This document shows, piece after piece, positions 38,972 to 43,067 of a stretch of 43,067 nt of DNA. The position numbers and the translations under genes are program-made. Below the pieces are notes generated by a model that did not search any database, was not told the DNA's origin, and saw nothing but the letters and a program-made list of their open reading frames with translations. Source of the DNA: Myxococcaceae bacterium (lineage in GTDB: Bacteria > Myxococcota > Myxococcia > Myxococcales > Myxococcaceae); assembly GCA_016926755.1 (NCBI GenBank), contig JAFGNZ010000217.1:1-43067 (forward strand), in the 5' to 3' direction. The first letter of the stretch is position 1, and each line of letters begins with the position of its first letter.

Positions 38972-39328
38972 GTGAGCACCCGTCAGCACAAGCATCCGCT
39001 GCCCTCCGCGCCGAGCCCCGCCTCGCGCGGCGCGGGCCCGAGCCTCCGGGTCATCCGTGGGGAGGGGCAGCGCCGCCCCGCCGAGCCGCTCACCTCCCGG
39101 GACGCCGTGGCCCGCCTCCTCATCGAGGCCGGGGCGGATCTGCTGCTGCGGCGCATCTCCTCGGCCCGCGCCGAGGAGATCGAGCGCCAGGTGGACCGCG
39201 TCCTGGAGCTGTTCGACCGGGTGGACGCGACCCCGGCGCTGATGCCCGTGCTGCGCCGCCACCTGGACGAGCTGGAGGCCCTCATGCGCGAGACGCGCGA
39301 GCGCCGGTCCGTTCGTCAGGGCGGCTGA
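38972..39328 (+). CDS. Small helical hypothetical protein
   Basis: A 118-residue protein starting at a GTG with GAGGAGG six bases upstream. The first 45 residues are basic, Pro- and Ser-rich (HKHPLPSAPSPASRGAGP) and probably disordered. The remainder forms charged helices: AVARLLIEAGADLLLRRIS and EEIERQVDRVLELFDRVD. No membrane helix or known motif is seen. An upstream in-frame GTG at 38924 would add 16 residues. It sits between the vWA lipoprotein and the kinase pair, and its function is unknown. Confidence 0.6.
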   Translation: MSTRQHKHPLPSAPSPASRGAGPSLRVIRGEGQRRPAEPLTSRDAVARLLIEAGADLLLRRISSARAEEIERQVDRVLELFDRVDATPALMPVLRRHLDELEALMRETRERRSVRQGG

Positions 39329-39385
39329 GCGCCCGTTCCCTCGGCCGCCGGGGCCCGGGGTGGCCGGTGAAGCGCAACCAGGGGT

Positions 39386-39414
39386 TTGACCCCCTCGGCG
39401 GTGGAGCTTACGCT
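39386..39414 (+). promoter_or_regulatory. Candidate sigma70-type promoter of the PEGA kinase gene
   Basis: TTGACC (39386-39391) is separated by exactly 17 bases from TACGCT (39409-39414). The -35 box matches the consensus at five of six bases and the -10 only weakly. It lies 68 bases upstream of the GTG at 39483. It is the only such pair I noticed in this gap. Confidence 0.35.
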
Positions 39415-39482
39415 CGGGGTCTTCGTAAGCCTGAGCCTCCCCAAGCGGCAGTGCTGGTGGCGCGTGGGGGGCGGGTCAAACT

Positions 39483-41699
39483 GTGTCGCTCGAGAACTAC
39501 GGCAAGTACCAGCTCGTCAAACGGCTCGCCATGGGCGGGATGGCGCAGATCTACCTTGCGCGCCGCCTGGCCCCGGAGGCCTCGCAGGAGCTGGTGGTCG
39601 TCAAGCGCATCCTCCCGCACCTGGGCGAGAACAAGGAGTTCGTCCAGATGTTCCTGGACGAGGCCAAGATCGCCGCGCGGCTGGCGCACCCCAACATCGT
39701 GGCGATCTACGATCTGGGGGCCCAGGACGACAGCTTCTTCATCGCCATGGAGTACATCCACGGCGAGGACGTGCGGCGCATCTTCAAGCGCGCGGCCGCG
39801 ATGGAGCTCGAGCTGCCGGTGCCGCTGGCGGTCCGCATCGTCATCGGCGTGTGCGCGGGCCTGGACTACGCGCACAAGAAGACGGATCCCTCGGGCAAGC
39901 CGCTGAACATCGTCCACCGGGACATCTCGCCGCAGAACATCCTGGTGTCGTTCCAGGGCGGGGTGAAGGTGGTGGACTTCGGCATCGCCAAGGCGGCGGA
40001 TCAGGCCACCGTCACCCGCTCGGGGGTGCTCAAGGGCAAGTACTCGTACATGTCTCCGGAGCAGGCCTCCGGCAAGCGGGTGGACTGCCGCAGCGACGTG
40101 TTCGCGCTGGGGGTGGTGCTCTACGAGGTGCTCACCGGCACGCGCCTGTTCAAGCGCTCCACGGACATGGCGACGCTGTCGGCGGTGGCCGAGTGCAGCG
40201 TGACGCCGCCCTCCCAGGTCAACCCGCGCGTGCCGGCGGATCTGGATCCCATCGTGATGAAGGCGCTCGCCAAGGAGCCGGACGCGCGCTACTCCGAGGC
40301 GCTCCAGCTCCAGGTGGCGCTCGAGGCGTGGCTGAGCGCCCGGAAGCTCGCGTCCACCACCGCGGACCTGGCGGCCTTCATGCGTGAGGTGTACGCGGAG
40401 CGGCTCGCCCAGGAGGAGCGCTCCGGCTCCATCCTGGTGGAGGATGATCCGCCGCTCACGGGCAAGCTGACCGCCGTGGGAGCCGCGGGGCGGCGCCGCT
40501 CGGGGGCTGTCCCGAGCGTCTCCTCCAAGGATGTCACCCGCGCGGACCGCGGAGAGCAGCTCCCCGCGGGGGCCGGGGAGGAGGTCATCGAGCCGACCGA
40601 TCTCTCTCCGCCGCGCTCCGGCAGGCAGCCCAAGGGCGCCGAGGCGCGCCGCGAGCCGGAGGCGGAGCGGACGCGCTCGCAGCGCCAGAGCCCGATCTCT
40701 CGCCACACTCCCGTGCCACGCCGCCCCGAGTTCGAGCCTCGCGGTGCCTCGCGGGGGGAGTCCGAGGCGCAGTCGATCACGGGCTCGATCACGGGCTCGT
40801 CTACGGGCTCGACCACGGACACCACCCAGGCCCCGCGCAGGAGGCGCATGCTGCGCCGCCTGTTCACGGGGCTGGCCGCGACCTTGACGCTGGCGGCGGC
40901 GGCGGCCCTGGGGTGGGTCGCCCTGCGGCCTCCTCCGGCGCCCCTTCCGCCCCCTCCGCTGGCCACGGTCCGGCTGGAGACCGTGCCGCCAGGGGCCCGG
41001 GTGATGTTCGAGGGCAAGCTGCTCGAGGGCGTCACCCCGCTGACGCTGCCCGCCGTGGCCGCTGGGAGCTACCAGGTGGCGATCTCCCTGGACGGCTACG
41101 AGGAGCTGCGCGCCGCGGTGGCGATCCCCGCCACGGGCCTGGTGACGCTGGAGGGGCTGAACCTCATACCCAAGGCGCCCCCCACGGCGCAGACTTCCCC
41201 CAAGCCGCAGGATCCACCGCCCCCGGCCCCCGCGCTCGTCATGCTCACCTTGGAGACCCAGCCGGCGCAGGCGACGATCTTCGTGAACGGGGAGGAGCGC
41301 GGCCCGTCCCCGCAGGTGGTGGAGGCCAAGGCCGAGCAGGAGCTGGAGGTGAAGGTGAGCGCCCCGCATTACCGCGCGCTCTCGCGGAAGGTGAAGCTCG
41401 GGGCAGGGCCCACGCAGGTGGAGCGCCTGACGCTGGAGCCGCTCCCCAAGCCCACGCCGACTCAGCCCAAGCCTCCCCCGGAGCCCCCCAAGGCGATGGT
41501 CCGCTTCGCGGTGACGCCGTGGGCCACCGTCTCATGCGGTGGACGCGAGCTGGGGACCACGCCGTTCCCGGAGGTGGCCCTCTCCGTGGGCGTTCACCAG
41601 TGCAAGTTCCACAACAGCGATTACGGCCGGACGATCACCCAGCGCGTCGAGGTGAAGGCCACTGGCTTGAACAAGGTCGTGGTGAAGTTCGATCCATGA
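39483..41699 (+). CDS. Membrane Ser/Thr protein kinase with PEGA domains
   Basis: A 738-residue Hanks-type kinase beginning at a GTG. The kinase domain (1-290) has RLAMGGMAQIY as the glycine loop, Lys41 (VVVKRI), catalytic HRD (145-147, IVHRDISPQN), DFG (165-167) and SPEQ (191-194), so it should be active. A disordered juxtamembrane region (315-458) contains short SITG repeats. One transmembrane helix lies at 459-481. Outside are three PEGA domains at about 494-560, 584-652 and 671-736, separated by Pro-rich linkers; PEGA domains are common extracytoplasmic sensors of myxobacterial kinases. It is followed 13 bases later by another kinase gene. The ribosome site is weak. Confidence 0.92.
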   Translation: MSLENYGKYQLVKRLAMGGMAQIYLARRLAPEASQELVVVKRILPHLGENKEFVQMFLDEAKIAARLAHPNIVAIYDLGAQDDSFFIAMEYIHGEDVRRIFKRAAAMELELPVPLAVRIVIGVCAGLDYAHKKTDPSGKPLNIVHRDISPQNILVSFQGGVKVVDFGIAKAADQATVTRSGVLKGKYSYMSPEQASGKRVDCRSDVFALGVVLYEVLTGTRLFKRSTDMATLSAVAECSVTPPSQVNPRVPADLDPIVMKALAKEPDARYSEALQLQVALEAWLSARKLASTTADLAAFMREVYAERLAQEERSGSILVEDDPPLTGKLTAVGAAGRRRSGAVPSVSSKDVTRADRGEQLPAGAGEEVIEPTDLSPPRSGRQPKGAEARREPEAERTRSQRQSPISRHTPVPRRPEFEPRGASRGESEAQSITGSITGSSTGSTTDTTQAPRRRRMLRRLFTGLAATLTLAAAAALGWVALRPPPAPLPPPPLATVRLETVPPGARVMFEGKLLEGVTPLTLPAVAAGSYQVAISLDGYEELRAAVAIPATGLVTLEGLNLIPKAPPTAQTSPKPQDPPPPAPALVMLTLETQPAQATIFVNGEERGPSPQVVEAKAEQELEVKVSAPHYRALSRKVKLGAGPTQVERLTLEPLPKPTPTQPKPPPEPPKAMVRFAVTPWATVSCGGRELGTTPFPEVALSVGVHQCKFHNSDYGRTITQRVEVKATGLNKVVVKFDP
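40773..40820 (+). repeat. Four 12-base tandem repeats in the kinase linker
   Basis: TCGATCACGGGC occurs twice exactly (40773-40784, 40785-40796), then as TCGTCTACGGGC and TCGACCACGGAC. The units encode SITG, SITG, SSTG and STTD. Such arrays can change copy number by slippage and alter linker length without breaking the frame. Confidence 0.75.
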
Positions 41700-41712
41700 C
41701 CTGGATGCTCCC

Positions 41713-43067
41713 GTGACGCTCCCCGCTGGCAGCCAGATCGGCAAGTACATCGTCCAGAAGAAGCTCGCCGAGGGCGGGATGGCGGAGATCTACCTCGCCA
41801 CCTCGCAGGGCGCGGAGGGCTTCGAGAAGGAGGTCGTCATCAAGCGGGTGCGCTCGTTCATGGCGAGCGATCCCGGCTTCGTGGACATGTTCATCGCCGA
41901 GGCCCGGCTGGCCTCGCGGCTCAACCACGCCAACGTGGTGCAGATCTTCGACTTCGCCAAGCACGAGGACACGTACTACCTGGCGATGGAGTACGTGCGC
42001 GGCTGCACGCTGTGGGACCTGCGCAAGAAGTGCAAGGAGCTGATGGAGCCCATGCCGCCGGTGCTGGTGGCGCACATCGGCGCGGAGGTGGCGCGTGGCC
42101 TGCACTACGCCCACCGGCTGAAGGTCAACGGCGAGCCCCTCTTCCTCGTCCACCGCGACGTCACCCCGCACAACGTGCTGATCTCCTTCGATGGGGCGGT
42201 GAAGCTCACCGACTTCGGCATCGCCAAGGCGGGCAACAAGCTGACCTCGCCGGGCATGCTCAAGGGCAAGTTCGCGTACATGTCGCCCGAGCAGTCGCGC
42301 GGGGAGAACGTGGACGCGCGCACGGACGTCTTCGCGCTGGGGATCGTCCTCTGGGAGATGCTCACCGGTGGCCGGCTGTTCGAGGGAGACTCGGAGCTCG
42401 GCGTGCTGCGCGCGGTGCAGCAGAGCGTCATCCCGCACCCGGCGCGCCTCAACCCGGACGTCCCGGAGGAGCTGGGCGCGGTGGTGATGAAGGCGCTGGA
42501 GCGGGATCCCGAGGCGCGCCACCAGACCGCTGGCGAGCTCGAGCGGGCGCTGGTCCAGTGCGTCCTGAACCACGCCCGCTCTCCGGACGACACGGACGTG
42601 GCCGCCTTCGTGCGCCGGGTCTACATCGGCGGGGTGGCCTCCGCGCTGGCCCTGCCGGCGATGCCCGAGCGCACGCAGCAGCTGGAGAGCGCCCCGCAGC
42701 AGGAGGAGCCAGCGCCGCGCGAGCCCACCGCCGTGTTGCCGGGCCCTCGAGGGCGCAAGAACACGGCGACCGGGGCAGGGGAGGGGAGCCAGCCCGCGCT
42801 CCCGCCGGATGAGGACGTCCATGCTCCGACGCACCTGCTGCCCCCCCGAGAGGCCTCCTCCGGCGGCAAGGCGATGCCGGCGGTCTCCTCGTCCCCCGAG
42901 GCAGCCCCCGAGCCTCCGCGGTACTCGGCGACCGTGGCGCTCCCGGGGGCCACCTCCCAGGTGACTCCGCGCGCGGCTCCGGCCAGCCCCGTGCGCCGGT
43001 GGCTCTGGGCGGGGCTGGGGCTGCTGGCGCTGGTGGCCGCGGTGGGGATCGACTCGCTGCTCCGCTC
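41713..43067 (+). CDS. Second membrane Ser/Thr protein kinase (3' end outside window)
   Basis: An open frame runs from the GTG at 41713 through the window edge, 451 codons so far. The kinase domain has KLAEGGMAEIYLA, Lys44 (VVIKRV), HRD (147-149, VHRDVTPHN), DFG (167-169) and MSPEQSR, so it should be active. A low-complexity Pro/Glu-rich linker follows from about 310. A hydrophobic segment near the end (PVRRWLWAGLGLLALVAAVG) is probably the transmembrane helix. It shares the order kinase-linker-helix with the upstream PEGA kinase and lies 13 bases after it, so they are likely a tandem pair in one operon. Its extracytoplasmic sensor is beyond the window. Confidence 0.9.
   Translation, partial: MTLPAGSQIGKYIVQKKLAEGGMAEIYLATSQGAEGFEKEVVIKRVRSFMASDPGFVDMFIAEARLASRLNHANVVQIFDFAKHEDTYYLAMEYVRGCTLWDLRKKCKELMEPMPPVLVAHIGAEVARGLHYAHRLKVNGEPLFLVHRDVTPHNVLISFDGAVKLTDFGIAKAGNKLTSPGMLKGKFAYMSPEQSRGENVDARTDVFALGIVLWEMLTGGRLFEGDSELGVLRAVQQSVIPHPARLNPDVPEELGAVVMKALERDPEARHQTAGELERALVQCVLNHARSPDDTDVAAFVRRVYIGGVASALALPAMPERTQQLESAPQQEEPAPREPTAVLPGPRGRKNTATGAGEGSQPALPPDEDVHAPTHLLPPREASSGGKAMPAVSSSPEAAPEPPRYSATVALPGATSQVTPRAAPASPVRRWLWAGLGLLALVAAVGIDSLLR

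Overview
The window is high-GC DNA (rough impression near 70%) with very dense coding on both strands. It is most likely chromosome from a myxobacterium of the Archangium/Cystobacter/Stigmatella type. That is inferred from eukaryote-like Ser/Thr kinases with PEGA tails, orphan PAS histidine kinases, lipoproteins with long domain-repeat arrays, secreted Fn3-bearing metalloproteases, and frequent GTG starts behind GGAGG-type ribosome sites. I see no rRNA, tRNA, CRISPR array, insertion sequence or prophage.

Layout. 1-2.25 kb: the tail of an unrecognised gene, a DUF2071-type protein and an acyl-CoA-dehydrogenase-fold flavoprotein lacking the usual catalytic Glu. 2.3-3.6 kb: a PAS histidine kinase (minus). 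3.7-4.6 kb: two tandem 97-residue paralogues (minus) with TGCATYC boxes and a TTGCRTCTAGAYGCAA palindrome near them. 4.9-7.0 kb: a secreted Vps62-like protein and a membrane-anchored PKD protein. 7.0-9.9 kb: a secreted CocE/NonD hydrolase (minus) divergent from an exported, possibly barrel-forming protein. 10.0-15.9 kb: a hybrid histidine kinase and a large secreted zinc metalloprotease with a convincing intrinsic terminator. 16.1-19.2 kb: two GT39-like membrane proteins. 19.2-21.7 kb: a remnant of a VAO/PCMH flavin oxidase, an alkyltransferase-like protein, a LOG-fold protein and DeoD. 21.75-26.1 kb: a 1030-residue lipoprotein with nine ~100-residue Ig/PKD-like repeats and a C-terminal c-type haem domain, with an RlaP-like nucleotidyltransferase 10 bases downstream. 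26.4-28.2 kb: a secreted creatininase-like protein and a PRPP synthetase homologue. 28.25-32.6 kb: an AT-rich repeat-bearing promoter region, a kinase-like protein with a mutated HRD motif, a fused EutB-EutC ethanolamine ammonia-lyase, and a membrane-anchored YqgE/AlgH protein whose start overlaps the EutBC stop. 32.6-35.6 kb: a lipid cluster (SDR, acyltransferase, small coiled-coil protein, divergent PssA). 35.85-43.07 kb: an ASH/vWA lipoprotein, a small hypothetical protein and two consecutive membrane Ser/Thr kinases, the second cut by the window edge.

How the genes work together. The best-supported units are eutBC-yqgE (overlapping GTGA), plsC-SDR (overlapping ATGA, beside pssA), the cytochrome lipoprotein with the nucleotidyltransferase, the Vps62/PKD pair, and the kinase pair. 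The most unusual feature is the EutBC fusion coupled to a membrane YqgE-like protein, preceded by a kinase-like gene with a structured promoter. No microcompartment, reactivase (EutA) or ethanolamine transporter gene is visible nearby. I did not find a complete defence system or a biosynthetic gene cluster.
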